In this document: piece by piece, positions 1 to 9,634 of the stretch
Numbering within the stretch: the first letter of the stretch is position 1
Layout: each line of letters starts with the position of its first letter
Source of the DNA: an uncultured Oscillospiraceae bacterium
GTDB lineage: Bacteria > Bacillota > Clostridia > Oscillospirales > Oscillospiraceae
Reading direction: 5' to 3'
NCBI GenBank assembly: GCA_905234425.1
Contig: CAJOHR010000056.1
Coordinates: 1-37,425, forward strand
Length of the DNA: 37,425 nucleotides
Notes under the pieces: model-generated
Seen by the model: the letters and a program-made list of their open reading frames with translations, nothing else
What the model was told of the DNA's origin: nothing
The model's database searches: none
Position numbers and translations under genes: made by a program

Positions 1-2
1 AA

Positions 3-788
3 AAGGATGGCCACTATGAAAAAGGCGTCCACCTGGGCGAGTGGCTGGAGCCGGAGAAATTCCGGGACAAGGTTTATGGCGCAAAAGCGAAACACCCTGA
101 GGAATGCACCGCCTACCTCTACCTGACCATGACCACCATGGCGGAGATTGCGGAAGCGTTGGGAGAGCCCGCCCAAAGCTACAAAACCGCGGCGGAACGG
201 GCAAAGGAAGCCTATGCCCGCTATGCCGAGCTGGACACAGACCGACAGGCCAAGCTGGTGCGGCCTCTGGCTTTGGGGCTTTTGGATGGCCAGGAAAAGG
301 AAAAAGCCCGGGAAAGACTGGTTCGGGCGGTGGAGAACTACAACTGTCGTGTGGGAACCGGGTTCCTGTCCACGCCCTTCCTGCTGGAGGAGCTGACCAA
401 AGCGGGCGAGACGGCCTACAAGCTGCTGCTGAACCCGGAAAAGCCCGGCTGGCTCTATGAGGTCCTGCAGGGCGCCACCACCGTGTGGGAGACCTGGGAG
501 GGCTATACCGGCAAGGGCAACTGTGGAAGCCTGAACCACTATTCCCCCGGCGCGGTCTGCCAGTGGCTGTTCGACACCGTGGCGGGCATCCGGGTGGACG
601 GAGAGAATCATTTCCGGATTGCTCCGGTTCCCGGCGGGACCCTGACCCACGCAGAAGCCAGCTATCAGAGCATTTACGGCAAGGTGGAAAGCCGCTGGGA
701 TCCGGCGGGCTGCACAGCCACGCTGCATCTGCCGGACGGGACGGAAAGAGAATTGATTTCGGGGGTATATGAATATGAAACAACGTGA
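3..788 (+). CDS. alpha-L-rhamnosidase (GH78-type), C-terminal part, cut by window start
   Basis: The reading frame is open from the first bases, so the gene begins outside the window; about 261 C-terminal residues are present. The visible part matches the end of bacterial alpha-L-rhamnosidases: HLGEWLEP near the start, a WETWEGY segment (family WExW pattern) and SLNHYSPGAV followed by WLFDTVAGI, which are typical of the six-hairpin catalytic barrel and the beta-sandwich after it. The enzyme would release terminal L-rhamnose from plant glycosides or pectin. The stop overlaps the start of araA by a few bases, so the two genes are probably co-transcribed and translationally coupled. No signal peptide can be judged because the N-terminus is missing. 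An in-frame ATG at 129 is internal and not a real start. Family assignment is firm; exact substrate is inference. Confidence 0.88.
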   Translation, partial: KDGHYEKGVHLGEWLEPEKFRDKVYGAKAKHPEECTAYLYLTMTTMAEIAEALGEPAQSYKTAAERAKEAYARYAELDTDRQAKLVRPLALGLLDGQEKEKARERLVRAVENYNCRVGTGFLSTPFLLEELTKAGETAYKLLLNPEKPGWLYEVLQGATTVWETWEGYTGKGNCGSLNHYSPGAVCQWLFDTVAGIRVDGENHFRIAPVPGGTLTHAEASYQSIYGKVESRWDPAGCTATLHLPDGTERELISGVYEYETT

Positions 789-2241
789 ATTTTGGTTTAT
801 AGTGGGCTCTCAGGACCTGTACGGGCAGGAGGTGCTGGACATCGTGGCGGAGCGGTCCGCAGAGATTGCGGCGGAGCTGTCTAAAGTCCTGCCCTATCCG
901 CTGATCTACAAGGTGACGGCCCAGTCCAACGCCCAGATCACTAAGATTATCAAGGAGGCCAACTACCGGGATGAAGTCGCGGGTATCATCACCTGGTGCC
1001 ATACATTCTCGCCGTCGAAGATGTGGATTAACGGCCTGGCATCCCTCCAAAAGCCCTACTGCCATCTGGCCACCCAGTACAATGTGGAGATCCCCAACGA
1101 GGAGATCGACATGGACTTCATGAATCTGAATCAGGCGGCCCATGGGGACCGGGAGCACGGCTTCATCGCCGCCCGTCTGCGGATGCCCCGGAAGGTCATC
1201 GCCGGGCACTGGCAGGATGAAAAGGTTATAAAGCGCCTCTCCGACTGGATGCGCGCCGCCGTGGGCGTGGCTGTCTCCAAGGAGATGAAGGTCATGCGCT
1301 TCGGGGACAACATGCGGGAGGTGGCCGTCACCGAGGGAGACAAGGTGGAGGTCCAGAAGAAACTGGGCTGGCAGGTGAACACCTGGGCAGTGGGCGATCT
1401 GGTCAAGGAGATGGACGCCGTCACGGAGGCGGAGATCGACGAGTTGATGGAGGCCTACATGGCCAGCTACGACATCGCCACGGACAATATCACCGCCATT
1501 CGCTATCAGGCCAAGGAGGAAATCGCCATCAAAAAGATGATGGACCGGGAGGGCTGCAAAGCGTTCTCCAACACCTTCCAGGACCTCTACGGCATGGAGC
1601 AGCTGCCGGGTCTGGCCTCCCAGCATCTCATGGCCCAAGGCTACGGCTACGGCGGCGAGGGCGACTGGAAGGTCTCCGCCATGACCGCCATTCTCAAGGC
1701 CATGGGCGAGGGTGGAAACGGTGCTTCCGCCTTTATGGAGGACTACACCTATCATCTGGTGGAGGGGCAGGAATATTCTCTCGGCGCCCACATGCTGGAG
1801 GTCTGCCCCTCCCTGGCGGCGGACAAGCCGAGAATTGAGACCCACCACCTTGGCATCGGCATGAACGAGAAGGACCCGGCCCGGCTGGTGTTCGAGGGCA
1901 AGGCTGGCCCCGCTATTGTGGTTTCTCTCATCGACATGGGCGGGCGGCTCCGGCTCATCGTCCAGGACATCGAGGCGGTGAAGCCCATCCTGCCTATGCC
2001 CAATCTGCCGGTGGCGAGAGTCATGTGGCGGGCCATGCCGGACCTTCTCACCGGCGTGGAGTGCTGGATCACCGCCGGCGGCGCGCACCATACCGTGCTC
2101 AGCTATGACGTGACCGCTGAGATGATGCGGGACTGGGCCAAGATGCTGGACATTGAGTTCGTCCACATTACCAGGGATACCACCCCGGAGAAGCTGGAGG
2201 ACGAGCTGCTGGTGAAGGACCTGATCTGGAAACTGAGGTGA
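769..2241 (+). CDS. araA: L-arabinose isomerase
   Basis: Cytosolic enzyme converting L-arabinose to L-ribulose. The protein (490 residues; E. coli AraA has 500) opens with [12 protein letters not shown], the family signature. Expected catalytic and metal-binding residues can be placed in GYGGEGDWK (Glu), [11 protein letters not shown] (Glu), [11 protein letters not shown] (His) and GGAHHTVLS (His). The start is ambiguous: ATG 769 or ATG 775. A GGGGG stretch at 761-765 lies only 3 bases before 769 but 9 bases before 775, so 775 may be the true start. It overlaps the rhamnosidase stop and is followed 4 bases later by the sugar kinase, so it is the second gene of a rhamnose/arabinose utilisation operon. 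Confidence 0.97.
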   Translation: MNMKQREFWFIVGSQDLYGQEVLDIVAERSAEIAAELSKVLPYPLIYKVTAQSNAQITKIIKEANYRDEVAGIITWCHTFSPSKMWINGLASLQKPYCHLATQYNVEIPNEEIDMDFMNLNQAAHGDREHGFIAARLRMPRKVIAGHWQDEKVIKRLSDWMRAAVGVAVSKEMKVMRFGDNMREVAVTEGDKVEVQKKLGWQVNTWAVGDLVKEMDAVTEAEIDELMEAYMASYDIATDNITAIRYQAKEEIAIKKMMDREGCKAFSNTFQDLYGMEQLPGLASQHLMAQGYGYGGEGDWKVSAMTAILKAMGEGGNGASAFMEDYTYHLVEGQEYSLGAHMLEVCPSLAADKPRIETHHLGIGMNEKDPARLVFEGKAGPAIVVSLIDMGGRLRLIVQDIEAVKPILPMPNLPVARVMWRAMPDLLTGVECWITAGGAHHTVLSYDVTAEMMRDWAKMLDIEFVHITRDTTPEKLEDELLVKDLIWKLR

Positions 2242-2245
2242 GGAC

Positions 2246-3752
2246 ATGGATCTGAAGAAAACCGTTCTTGGCATCGAGCTGGGCTCCACCCGGATCAAGG
2301 CGGTGCTGATCGACGAAAAACACATCCCCATCGCCTCTGGCAGCTACGAGTGGGAAAACCAGCTGGTAAACGGGATCTGGACTTATGCCATGGAGGATGT
2401 GCATACCGGCATCCGGGCCTGCTTTGCGGATTTGGTCCATCGGCGTCTCCGCCATGATGCACGGCTATCTGCCCTTTGACAGGTACGGAAATCAATTGGC
2501 GGAATTCCGCACCTGGCGGAACACCATCACCGGGGAGGCAGCGGAGAAGTTGACGGATCTGTTCGGCTTCAACATCCCCCAGCGGTGGAGCATTGCCCAT
2601 CTGTATCAGGCCATGCTGAACGGAGAGGAGCACGTCAAAGATATTGCATTTCTGACCACACTGGCGGGCTATATCCACTGGCAGCTGACGGGCAAGAAGG
2701 TCATGGGCATCGGCGAGGCCAGCGGCATGTTCCCCATCGACAGCGGGACGCTGGACTATGACGAGGGCATGGTGCAGAAGTTCCATGCACTTACCGGCAT
2801 AGACCTGCGTTCCATCCTCCCCAAAGTCCTTGTGGCCGGAGATAACGGCGGGGCCCTGACTGCCGAGGGCGCAAGATTTCTGGACCCCACCGGCACCTTA
2901 AAACCCGGCATCCCCGTGGCCCCCTGCGAGGGGGACGCGGGCACCGGCATGGCGGCGACGAACTCCGTCCGGGTGCGGACGGGCAACGTGTCCGCGGGAA
3001 CCTCCGACTTTTCTATGATTGTCACGGATAAAAAGCTGGGGGTCCACCGGGAGATCGATATGGTGACCACCCCGGCGGGAGCGCCCGTGGCCATGGTCCA
3101 CTGCAACAACTGCACCTCCGATATCAACGCCTGGGTATCCCTTTTTTCCGAGTTTGCCGAGGCCATCGGTGCACCTGTGGATCAGGGGAAGCTGTTCACC
3201 CTGCTGTTCGGGAAGGCTTTAGGAGGGGACCCGGACTGCGGCGGCCTGCTCTCCTTCAACTACTTCTCCGGGGAAGGCGTCACAGACCTGGACGAAGGCC
3301 GGCCTGTTTTCGCCCGGACGCCGAATAGCAGGTTTACCCTTGCCAATTTCATGCGGACCCATCTGCTGTCCGCTCTGGCGACCCTAAAGATCGGCCTGGA
3401 CATTCTGACCGCCGAGGAACAGGTGGAGATCGACAAACTCTACGGCCATGGCGGCTTCTTCAAAACTCCTGAGGTGGGACAGCGGATGCTGTCTGCGGCC
3501 GTGGGCGCGCCGGTTTCCGTCATGGAGACGGCGGGGGAGGGCGGGCCCTACGGCATGGCGCTCTTGGCTGCGTATATGCTCTGGAAAGAACCCGGTGAAA
3601 CATTAGAGGACTACTTGGACAACAAGGTGTTTGCCGATGCGAAATCCGCAACGATTATGGCAGACGAATCCGATATTGTGGGCTTTGCAGACTTCTTGAC
3701 CAGATACAAAAAAGCGCTGCCTCTGGAACGGACAGCGGTGGAGGTGCTGTGA
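2246..3752 (+). pseudogene. FGGY-family carbohydrate kinase (ribulokinase role), disrupted by deletion with frameshift
   Basis: The kinase starts at ATG 2246, with GAGG 8 bases upstream. It reads [18 protein letters not shown], the first ATP-binding motif of FGGY kinases, as far as ACFADL near 2434. The frame then runs to a stop at 2479, while the remainder of the same protein continues one frame over from about 2436 ([15 protein letters not shown]) to the stop at 3752. The later part holds the expected motifs: [38 protein letters not shown] and [10 protein letters not shown]. Compared with relatives I remember, roughly 15-20 residues between the two parts are absent, so a small deletion not divisible by three fits better than a single-base slip. 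Lying between araA and araD, it should phosphorylate L-ribulose. If the lesion is real the operon lacks this kinase; an assembly error is the alternative. Confidence 0.85.
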
Positions 3753-4441
3753 TGCTGAAAAAGCTGAAAAAGCAGGTCTGTGAAGCCAATCTGCTGCTGC
3801 CGAAATATAACCTTGTGACCTTCACCTGGGGCAACGTCTCCGGCATTGACCGGGACAAGGGTCTTGTGGTTATTAAGCCCTCTGGCGTGCCCTACGAGGG
3901 CATGACCCCGGAGGATATGGTAGTCGTCGATTTGGATGGCAACGTGGTGGAGGGGAAATGGAAGCCCTCCAGCGATACTCCCACCCATGTGGAGCTGTAC
4001 AAGGCCTTCCCGGACTGCGGCGGCATCGTCCACACCCACTCCCGTTGGGCCACCACCTTCGCCCAGGCGGGCATGGACATTCCGGCCATGGGCACCACCC
4101 AAGGGGACTACTTCTACGGCGCTGTCCCCTGCACCCGCCCCATGACCGATGAGGAGATTCAGGGCGAGTACGAGAAGGAGACCGGAAAGGTCATCATCGA
4201 GACCTTCCGCGATAAAGACCCCGCCGCCATTCCCGGCGTGCTGGTCAACTCCCACGGTCCCTTCACCTGGGGCAAGGATGCCATGGACGCGGTACACAAC
4301 GCTGTGGTCCTGGAGGAAGTGGCCTTCATGGACTGGCACGCCATGGTGCTGAGTCCCCAGCGGGGCCCCATGCAGCAGACGCTTCTCGACAAGCACTATC
4401 TCAGAAAGCACGGGAAGAATGCCTATTACGGGCAGGCATAA
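3752..4441 (+). CDS. araD: L-ribulose-5-phosphate 4-epimerase
   Basis: Class II aldolase-like zinc enzyme that converts L-ribulose 5-phosphate to D-xylulose 5-phosphate, the last step of arabinose entry into the pentose phosphate pathway. The protein (about 229 residues; E. coli AraD 231) has [11 protein letters not shown] and KPSGVPYEG phosphate-binding segments, [11 protein letters not shown] (Asp), the zinc-binding [12 protein letters not shown] and the downstream NSHGPFTWG histidine. I chose ATG 3752 rather than GTG 3749 because GGAGG at 3740-3744 is then 7 bases away and the N-terminus MLKKLKKQV fits the family. The start overlaps the kinase stop (TGATG), indicating translational coupling in the arabinose operon. 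Confidence 0.96.
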   Translation: MLKKLKKQVCEANLLLPKYNLVTFTWGNVSGIDRDKGLVVIKPSGVPYEGMTPEDMVVVDLDGNVVEGKWKPSSDTPTHVELYKAFPDCGGIVHTHSRWATTFAQAGMDIPAMGTTQGDYFYGAVPCTRPMTDEEIQGEYEKETGKVIIETFRDKDPAAIPGVLVNSHGPFTWGKDAMDAVHNAVVLEEVAFMDWHAMVLSPQRGPMQQTLLDKHYLRKHGKNAYYGQA

Positions 4442-4603
4442 ACAGATGCATCCATCCATGCATCAGTTTATGAGCCTTTAAAGGAATTAGGCTGCTGTAC
4501 ATTGATTGAATGAGAAGAAACATAGATTATACACTGGACTCTCCGATGTGATGGATGGGATCGATCCGTGCGATATGAGTCTTTCATACGAGGCTGTGCG
4601 CTG
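4442..4603. other. convergent intergenic gap after araD, small palindrome only
   Basis: This 162-base gap separates the end of araD (+) from the end of the permease gene (-). It contains a perfect short inverted repeat at 4444-4463 (GATGCAT, six-base loop, ATGCATC). I see no T-run typical of an intrinsic terminator in either direction, and no RNA or coding signal. Confidence 0.4.
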
Positions 4604-5884
4604 TCAGAGGATCAACCTGTAGCGCAGGAGGATCGCTACCCAGGCTGTCACCAACGCAATCAGACTGGTGAGTCCCCCGGCCCGGAGGTAGTCCTTGAAC
4701 CGGTAGCCTGCCACTTGGACCATGGTGATGGTCGTCGTAGCCACGGGCGTCGCCATGGCAAGGCTGCATCCGAACACGCAGGCCAGGGCCACCGGCATGG
4801 GGTCCATACCGATCTCGATGGCCATGGGCACGGCAATGGCTGCCATCATGGACACCAAGGCCCCGTTTGCCATGAACTGACTGAGAACAAAGCCCGCCAA
4901 CAGAAACAGTGTGACAAGCAGGATCGGGCTCTGGACCCAGCTTCCAAGCCCGGCGGTCAGCTTCTCCATGATGATCTCTCCCACGCCGGACTCCACAAAG
5001 CCTTTGGCAATCGCCAAAGCAGCACCCAGGGTTACCAGGGCGGACCACTGCATGTGCTTGAGGGCATGCTTTCCGTCCACACAGCCTGCCAGCACCAGTA
5101 CCGCCGCGCCGGTGACGGAGATCAGTCCCAGGCTCCAGCCAAAGGGCTGCAGGACAAACAGCACAATGCACACCGCAAAGACCGTGATGCAGATGGAGGC
5201 ATGGCGTTTGTTCAGCGGGATCTCCTCAATGTCGTTCTCAATGGGCGCGGGCTCCTCCGGGAAGTCGAACCACTTCTTTTGCAGATCGTACAGGAAGAAC
5301 CAGTAGCACAGGGCCACCACGACTACCATGGCGGCGGCGATGGGCAGGGGTGTGAAGAACTGCATGGTTTGTGCGCCGGTCATGGCCAGCACATCGTTGG
5401 CAAGCAGGGGCGCGGTGGAGCCTGCCAGAGAGCCGGTGCCGCCGATGAGCCCGCCGATGGCCAAAGGCAAATAGGTGTTCTTCTTGGTGATGGCTCCTCT
5501 GGAGGTCACGGAGATGGAGGCAATAAATGGCATATACATGGCCACCAGCGCGGCATTGGTGGAAACCAGGGAAATCACCGAGGCGCTGAGGAACACGATG
5601 ACCGTAAACAGCTTCTCCTGCTGCCCGATGAGCCTGGACAGGAGATTTCCTACTATACGCCCCACGCCGCTCTCCAACAGGGCGTTGACAATGATGATCA
5701 TGCCCAGCACCAGCATCACATTGGTGCTGGCGAAGCAGTTAAAGGCATCGGAATAGCTGAGAACTCCGGTGAATACCATGGCAAGCATCCCCATAACCGT
5801 CACCAGGGCCACCGGGAGCTTTTCCGTCAGGTACAGCACGCAGGTGCAGAGAATGATGATAATCGTGATGGTGGACTGGGACAT
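4604..5884 (-). CDS. SLC13/ArsB-CitMHS-type anion permease
   Basis: Integral membrane protein of 426 residues with about 11-12 hydrophobic segments. The order and motifs fit the ion-transporter superfamily of SLC13, ArsB and CitMHS proteins: LVLGMIIIVNALLESGVGRIVG near residue 70, LSASVISLVSTNAALVAMYMPF, and in the second half the repeat-like LVTLGAALAIAKGFVESGVGEII and FMANGALVSMMAAIAVPMA. These two halves are inverted-repeat related in the family. Substrates are typically di- or tricarboxylates, sulfate or arsenite; the sequence does not show which. The start has GGAGG about 9 bases upstream and lies 3 bases after the stop of the MATE gene, so the two form one transcription unit on this strand. 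Confidence 0.85.
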   Translation of the reverse strand: MSQSTITIIIILCTCVLYLTEKLPVALVTVMGMLAMVFTGVLSYSDAFNCFASTNVMLVLGMIIIVNALLESGVGRIVGNLLSRLIGQQEKLFTVIVFLSASVISLVSTNAALVAMYMPFIASISVTSRGAITKKNTYLPLAIGGLIGGTGSLAGSTAPLLANDVLAMTGAQTMQFFTPLPIAAAMVVVVALCYWFFLYDLQKKWFDFPEEPAPIENDIEEIPLNKRHASICITVFAVCIVLFVLQPFGWSLGLISVTGAAVLVLAGCVDGKHALKHMQWSALVTLGAALAIAKGFVESGVGEIIMEKLTAGLGSWVQSPILLVTLFLLAGFVLSQFMANGALVSMMAAIAVPMAIEIGMDPMPVALACVFGCSLAMATPVATTTITMVQVAGYRFKDYLRAGGLTSLIALVTAWVAILLRYRLIL

Positions 5885-5887
5885 GTT

Positions 5888-7273
5888 CTAGCCTCCTTCC
5901 GGTTGTGTGCGAAAACGCCGGATAAATACGATATACAGCACCACCAATGCCAGGGCCGTGACGACCCAGCTCATGGGATAGGCCGTCAGCAGGGCGGCGT
6001 AGGTGCCGATTTTGCGGAAGCCCGTATAGATCCACAGGATACGAACCCCGCAGATGCCGAACAGGCTCACCAGAGCCGGCTCCAGGGACCGGCCGTAGCC
6101 CCGCATGCTGCCGGAGACGATCTCGATGACCGCGTTCAGGGGCTGGGCCAGCAGGATATACCGTAGCCGGATGACGCCGTAGCCGATGACCGCCGGGTCC
6201 TGGTTGAAAATGCCGAGCAGTGGCCGGGAGAGGACCAGGATGCCCAGGGAGATCATGGCCGAGCCCAGGACATTCTGCGCCATGGAGAGGATTGTCACCC
6301 GGCGGCAGCGGTCCCACTGTCCCGCCCCGAAATTCTGGCCCAGAAAGGTGGTGCAGGCGGAGCCGAAGGCCGAGGTCACATAGAAGGCCATGACCTCGAT
6401 GTTGAAGCCCGCCGAAGAAGCCGCCATGACCTCGGCGCCGAGACTGTTGATGGCGGACTGGATCAGGATGTTGGACAAGGAGAACATCATGCTCTGGACA
6501 CCGGAGGGCACGCCGATCCGGAGCATCTCTTTTAAAACCTTGCCGTCGATCCGCAGCTCGCCCCAGCGGACGGACACGTCTCCGTCATCCCGGAGCAGGG
6601 AAACGAGCAGCATCCCGGCGCCGATCAGGTTGGAGGTCACCGTGGCAATGGCCACCCCTGCCACGTCCAGATGCACTACAATGACCAGAAACAGGTTCAG
6701 GAGCACGTTGGCAATGCCGGAGACGATCAGGCACAGCAGCGGTGTCCGGGTGTCTCCCTTGCTGCGGAAGATGGCGGACTCAAAGTTGTACAGCAGGATC
6801 ACCGGCATACCCAAAAGATAGATGCGGAGGTAGGTTTCCGCCATGGCCTTGATCTCCGCCGGGACGCCCATCCACCGGAGGATGGGACGGGTCAGCAGCT
6901 CGCCGAAGGCTGTCAGAAACAGTCCGGAGATCACCGCCACGAGAATAGAGGTGTGGACCGCCTTGCGGACGCCCTGCCGCTCCTGCTGGCCGATGAACTT
7001 GGAGATCACTACGTTGGCCCCCAGGGAGATGCCCACGAACAGATTGAGAAGCAGGGAGATAATAGAGGTATTGCTTCCCACGGCGGCCATGGCCTCTTTC
7101 CCCACAAAACGGCCCACCACCGCTACGTCGGCGGCGTTGAAAAGCTGCTGCAGGATTCCCGTGAAGGCCAGCGGCAGAGCGAACCAGACAAGCCGGGGGC
7201 CGATGGGACCGTTTAGCATGTCGATGCTCCGGGAGCGTTTGATGGGGCGGATATTGGTGTGGTAATGGTGCAT
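5888..7273 (-). CDS. MATE family multidrug/Na+-driven exporter
   Basis: Membrane protein of about 461 residues with 12 hydrophobic segments arranged as two MatE domains. Typical segments are FALPLAFTGILQQLFNAADVAVVGRFVG in the first domain (residues about 25-60 of the protein) and IGVPSGVQSMMFSLSNILIQ at the start of the second. Members export cationic drugs, metabolites or flavonoid-type compounds using Na+ or H+ gradients. The reading frame is open to 7336, but I place the start at ATG 7273 (MHHYHTN) because AAGGAAG lies 7 bases upstream and the upstream part does not look like a MATE N-terminus. A TATAAT box on this strand (7319-7324) fits this start. It is the first gene of a two-gene unit with the SLC13 permease. 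Confidence 0.93.
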   Translation of the reverse strand: MHHYHTNIRPIKRSRSIDMLNGPIGPRLVWFALPLAFTGILQQLFNAADVAVVGRFVGKEAMAAVGSNTSIISLLLNLFVGISLGANVVISKFIGQQERQGVRKAVHTSILVAVISGLFLTAFGELLTRPILRWMGVPAEIKAMAETYLRIYLLGMPVILLYNFESAIFRSKGDTRTPLLCLIVSGIANVLLNLFLVIVVHLDVAGVAIATVTSNLIGAGMLLVSLLRDDGDVSVRWGELRIDGKVLKEMLRIGVPSGVQSMMFSLSNILIQSAINSLGAEVMAASSAGFNIEVMAFYVTSAFGSACTTFLGQNFGAGQWDRCRRVTILSMAQNVLGSAMISLGILVLSRPLLGIFNQDPAVIGYGVIRLRYILLAQPLNAVIEIVSGSMRGYGRSLEPALVSLFGICGVRILWIYTGFRKIGTYAALLTAYPMSWVVTALALVVLYIVFIRRFRTQPEGG

Positions 7274-7318
7274 AACGGCGCTTCCTTTGTGTGAATTTCG
7301 TGTAGCTATTGTAGCGTA

Positions 7319-7324
7319 ATTATA
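7319..7324 (-). promoter_or_regulatory. -10 box upstream of the MATE gene
   Basis: A perfect TATAAT on the minus strand, about 45 bases upstream of the MATE start. No good -35 hexamer stands at 17 bases; the region upstream is occupied by the hairpin at 7339-7366. Confidence 0.45.
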
Positions 7325-7338
7325 CGGAAAACGCAATC

Positions 7339-7366
7339 ACACCCCGGACAGTTGCGCCCGGGGTGT
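7339..7366 (-). terminator. hairpin downstream of the flavodoxin-like remnant
   Basis: Inverted repeat ACACCCCGG, 10-base loop, CCGGGGTGT: a perfect 9-bp GC-rich stem. On the minus strand it lies directly behind the stop codon of the flavodoxin-like fragment and is followed by a short T-rich stretch (GCGTTTTCC). It is likely the old terminator of that gene and may still insulate the MATE promoter. Confidence 0.5.
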
Positions 7367-7371
7367 ACGGT

Positions 7372-7575
7372 TCAAATCTGGCTCTTGGCCCAGGCTGCTA
7401 CCTGGGCTTCGCTGTTTGCGCAGGCGTGTCCGGCAACCGCCAGTCCATTGCCAAAGGTGGCACCGGTGCAGAGCTTCTTCAGGTCCCGCTCACTGGAACC
7501 AAGGCCGCTGCCGCCCACCTGCTCCGCCGCGTCGCCCACAAAGGCGGCGCGGTCTTTCTCTGGACTTTTCCCGGC
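7372..7575 (-). pseudogene. flavodoxin-like protein, C-terminal remnant
   Basis: On the minus strand, between YgiQ and the MATE gene, 67 codons end in TGA (7372-7374) and are preceded directly by an in-frame TAG, with no start codon in a sensible place. The translation contains GGSGLGSSERDLKKLC, then GATFGNGLAVAG and a C-terminal AQVAAWAKSQI. The GGSG-hydrophobic-G pattern followed by a short strand and a terminal amphipathic helix ending in W is typical of the last third of flavodoxins and NADPH-dependent FMN reductases. The N-terminal FMN-binding part is absent because the oppositely oriented ygiQ-like gene begins here. A terminator-like hairpin sits right behind it, which suggests a once complete gene. 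Assignment is from memory of the family pattern and is moderate. Confidence 0.55.
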
Positions 7576-7589
7576 CTATCTGATATAGT
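7561..7589 (+). promoter_or_regulatory. sigma-A-like promoter for the YgiQ-family gene
   Basis: TGGACT (7561-7566) and TATAGT (7584-7589) are separated by 17 bases and lie 20-30 bases before the ribosome binding site of the radical-SAM gene. The -35 matches the consensus at four of six positions. It overlaps the flavodoxin-like remnant. Confidence 0.5.
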
Positions 7590-7609
7590 AAAATGAAAAC
7601 AGGAGGGAG

Positions 7610-9466
7610 GTGCGGCCGGTGGACGGCTTTCTGCCCGTGTCCAGACAGGACATGGAGGCCCGGGGCTGGGATCAGTGCGATTTTGTCTACGTCATCGGCG
7701 ACGCCTACGTGGACCATCCCTCCTTCGGCCACGCCATCATCAGCCGGGTCCTGGAGGCCCACGGCTACAAGGTGGGCATGATCCCTCAGCCGGACTGGCG
7801 GGACCCGGAGAGCGTCACCGTCCTGGGAAGGCCCCGGCTGGGCTTCCTGATCATGGGCGGCAACATGGACCCCATGGTAAACCACTACACCGTCTCCAAG
7901 CGCCGCCGGGGCTACGACGCCTATTCCCCCGGGGGCAAAACCGGCCTTCGCCCGGACCACGCCACCGTGGTCTATTCCAACCTGATCCGCAGGACCTACC
8001 GGGACGTGCCCATCATTTTGGGCGGCATCGAGGCCTCCCTCCGGCGGCTTGCCCACTACGACTACTGGTCCGACAGCTTAAAGCGCTCCATTCTTCTCGA
8101 TTCCCAGGCGGATCTGCTGCTCTACGGCATGGGCGAGAGAAGCATCGTGGAGGTGGCCGACGCCCTGGAAAGCGGCCTGTCCGTTCACGATCTGACCTTC
8201 CTCCGGGGCACGGTCTACAGGACCTCAAGCCTGGACAGCGTCTACGACTATGAACTTCTGCCTTCCTACGGGGACATGATAGCGGACCGAAGAAAATACG
8301 CCGGGAGCTTCGGGGTCCAGTACCGCAACACCGACCCCTTTATCGCCAAAACCCTGGTGGAACCCTACGACGACAGGACCTTTGTGGTCCAGAATCCGCC
8401 CCAGGAGCCCCTGACCACCCAGGAGATGGACGACGTCTACGAGCTGCCCTATATGCGGACCTATCATCCCATGTACGAGAAGGACGGAGGCATCTCCGCC
8501 ATCTCCGAGGTGAAATTCTCTCTGACCTCCTGCCGGGGCTGCTTCGGCGGGTGCAGCTTCTGCGCCCTGACCTTCCACCAGGGCAGGATCGTCCAGGCCC
8601 GGAGCCACGAATCCCTGCTAAGGGAGGCGGAAATCCTCATAAAGGACCCGGATTTCAAGGGCTATATCCACGATGTGGGCGGCCCCACCGCCAACTTCCG
8701 AAAACCAGCCTGCGACAAGCAGCGCACCCACGGGGCCTGTCCCGACCGGCAGTGCCTGTTCCCCAAGCCCTGCGGAAACCTGATCGCCGACCACAGCGAC
8801 TATCTGTCGCTCCTCCGGAAGCTCCGGGCATTGCCGGGGGTGAAGAAGGTGTTCATCCGCAGCGGCATCCGGTTCGATTACCTCCTGGCCGACAGGGACG
8901 ACAGCTTCTTCCGGGAGCTGGTGAAGCATCATGTGTCGGGCCAGCTCAAGGTGGCCCCGGAGCACATCGCCGACCCGGTGTTAAGGCGCATGGGAAAGCC
9001 CCAAAACGCCGTCTATGAGCGATTTCTGGAAAAGTATTTCAAGCTCTGCCGTCAGGAGAACAAGGAGCAGTACGTGGTGCCCTATCTCATGTCCTCTCAT
9101 CCCGGCTCCACCATGAAGGAGGCCGTGGCCCTGGCGGAATATTTACACGAAAACCGCCTGAACCCGGAGCAGGTGTCGGACTTTTATCCCACGCCCTCCA
9201 CCGTCTCTACGGTGATGTACTGTACGGGCCTGGACCCCAGGAACATGGAGCCGGTCTACGTGGCCACCAATCCCCACGAAAAGGCCATGCAGCGGGCCCT
9301 GATCCAGTATCGGGAGCCGAGAAATCAGGCTCTCGTCCGGGAGGCCCTGGTCCTGGCCGGCCGGGAGGACCTGATCGGCTATGAGAAAAGGTGCCTCGTT
9401 CGTCCCGCCGGAGAGGGCGGCGAAAGGCCGCGCAACCGGGGGAATCATAAGAAGCCCCGGAAATGA
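7610..9466 (+). CDS. YgiQ-family radical SAM protein
   Basis: Large radical-SAM protein of the UPF0313/YgiQ group (about 615 residues). The N-terminal domain carries the family hallmark GDAYVDHPSFGHAII and IILGGIEASLRRLAHYDYWS. The iron-sulfur motif is CFGGCSFC (CxxxCxxC; Cys 311, 315 and 318 counted from 7610), which would bind the four-iron cluster and SAM. The C-terminal part has KVAPEHI and VPYLMSSHPGS, also typical. The reaction is not known for the family. Two GTG starts are possible, 7610 and 7619; AGGAGGGAGG ends at 7610, so 7619 (MDGFLPVSRQDM) has better spacing and fits relatives. It is monocistronic by position: its own promoter lies upstream and a palindromic repeat downstream. 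Confidence 0.93.
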   Translation: MRPVDGFLPVSRQDMEARGWDQCDFVYVIGDAYVDHPSFGHAIISRVLEAHGYKVGMIPQPDWRDPESVTVLGRPRLGFLIMGGNMDPMVNHYTVSKRRRGYDAYSPGGKTGLRPDHATVVYSNLIRRTYRDVPIILGGIEASLRRLAHYDYWSDSLKRSILLDSQADLLLYGMGERSIVEVADALESGLSVHDLTFLRGTVYRTSSLDSVYDYELLPSYGDMIADRRKYAGSFGVQYRNTDPFIAKTLVEPYDDRTFVVQNPPQEPLTTQEMDDVYELPYMRTYHPMYEKDGGISAISEVKFSLTSCRGCFGGCSFCALTFHQGRIVQARSHESLLREAEILIKDPDFKGYIHDVGGPTANFRKPACDKQRTHGACPDRQCLFPKPCGNLIADHSDYLSLLRKLRALPGVKKVFIRSGIRFDYLLADRDDSFFRELVKHHVSGQLKVAPEHIADPVLRRMGKPQNAVYERFLEKYFKLCRQENKEQYVVPYLMSSHPGSTMKEAVALAEYLHENRLNPEQVSDFYPTPSTVSTVMYCTGLDPRNMEPVYVATNPHEKAMQRALIQYREPRNQALVREALVLAGREDLIGYEKRCLVRPAGEGGERPRNRGNHKKPRK

Positions 9467-9493
9467 GGAAATGTCATTCAGTTCACCAGAATC

Positions 9494-9594
9494 TGTCATT
9501 CCGAGCCGGCGACCGATGTCACTGGCGTGGGAATCTCAGTGCGGTACCATGCCAGAGATTACCACACCAGTCTGCGGACTGGTTCGCAATGACA
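9494..9594. repeat. palindromic intergenic repeat (copy 1, divergent type)
   Basis: A 101-base imperfect palindrome between the YgiQ-family gene and the exonuclease fusion. Outer arms TGTCATTCCGAGCC and GGTTCGCAATGACA pair with two mismatches; inner arms GTGGGAATCTC and GAGATTACCAC pair at 10 of 11 positions. It shares the TGTCATTC end with the other repeats of the window but has a different centre, so it belongs to a related subfamily. Confidence 0.7.
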
Positions 9595-9634
9595 CGGCTT
9601 TTACTGAATCACGTTGGGAAATGAGGAAACGAAT

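Noticed and set aside
2385-3752. Programmed frameshifting in the sugar kinase
   Set aside because: Residues are missing between the two frames and no slippery sequence stands at the junction; deletion or error fits better.
4568-6166. Long plus-strand open frame opposite the SLC13 and MATE genes
   Set aside because: His/Gly/Gln-rich low-complexity translation with no known domain; it is the complement of two well-supported membrane protein genes.
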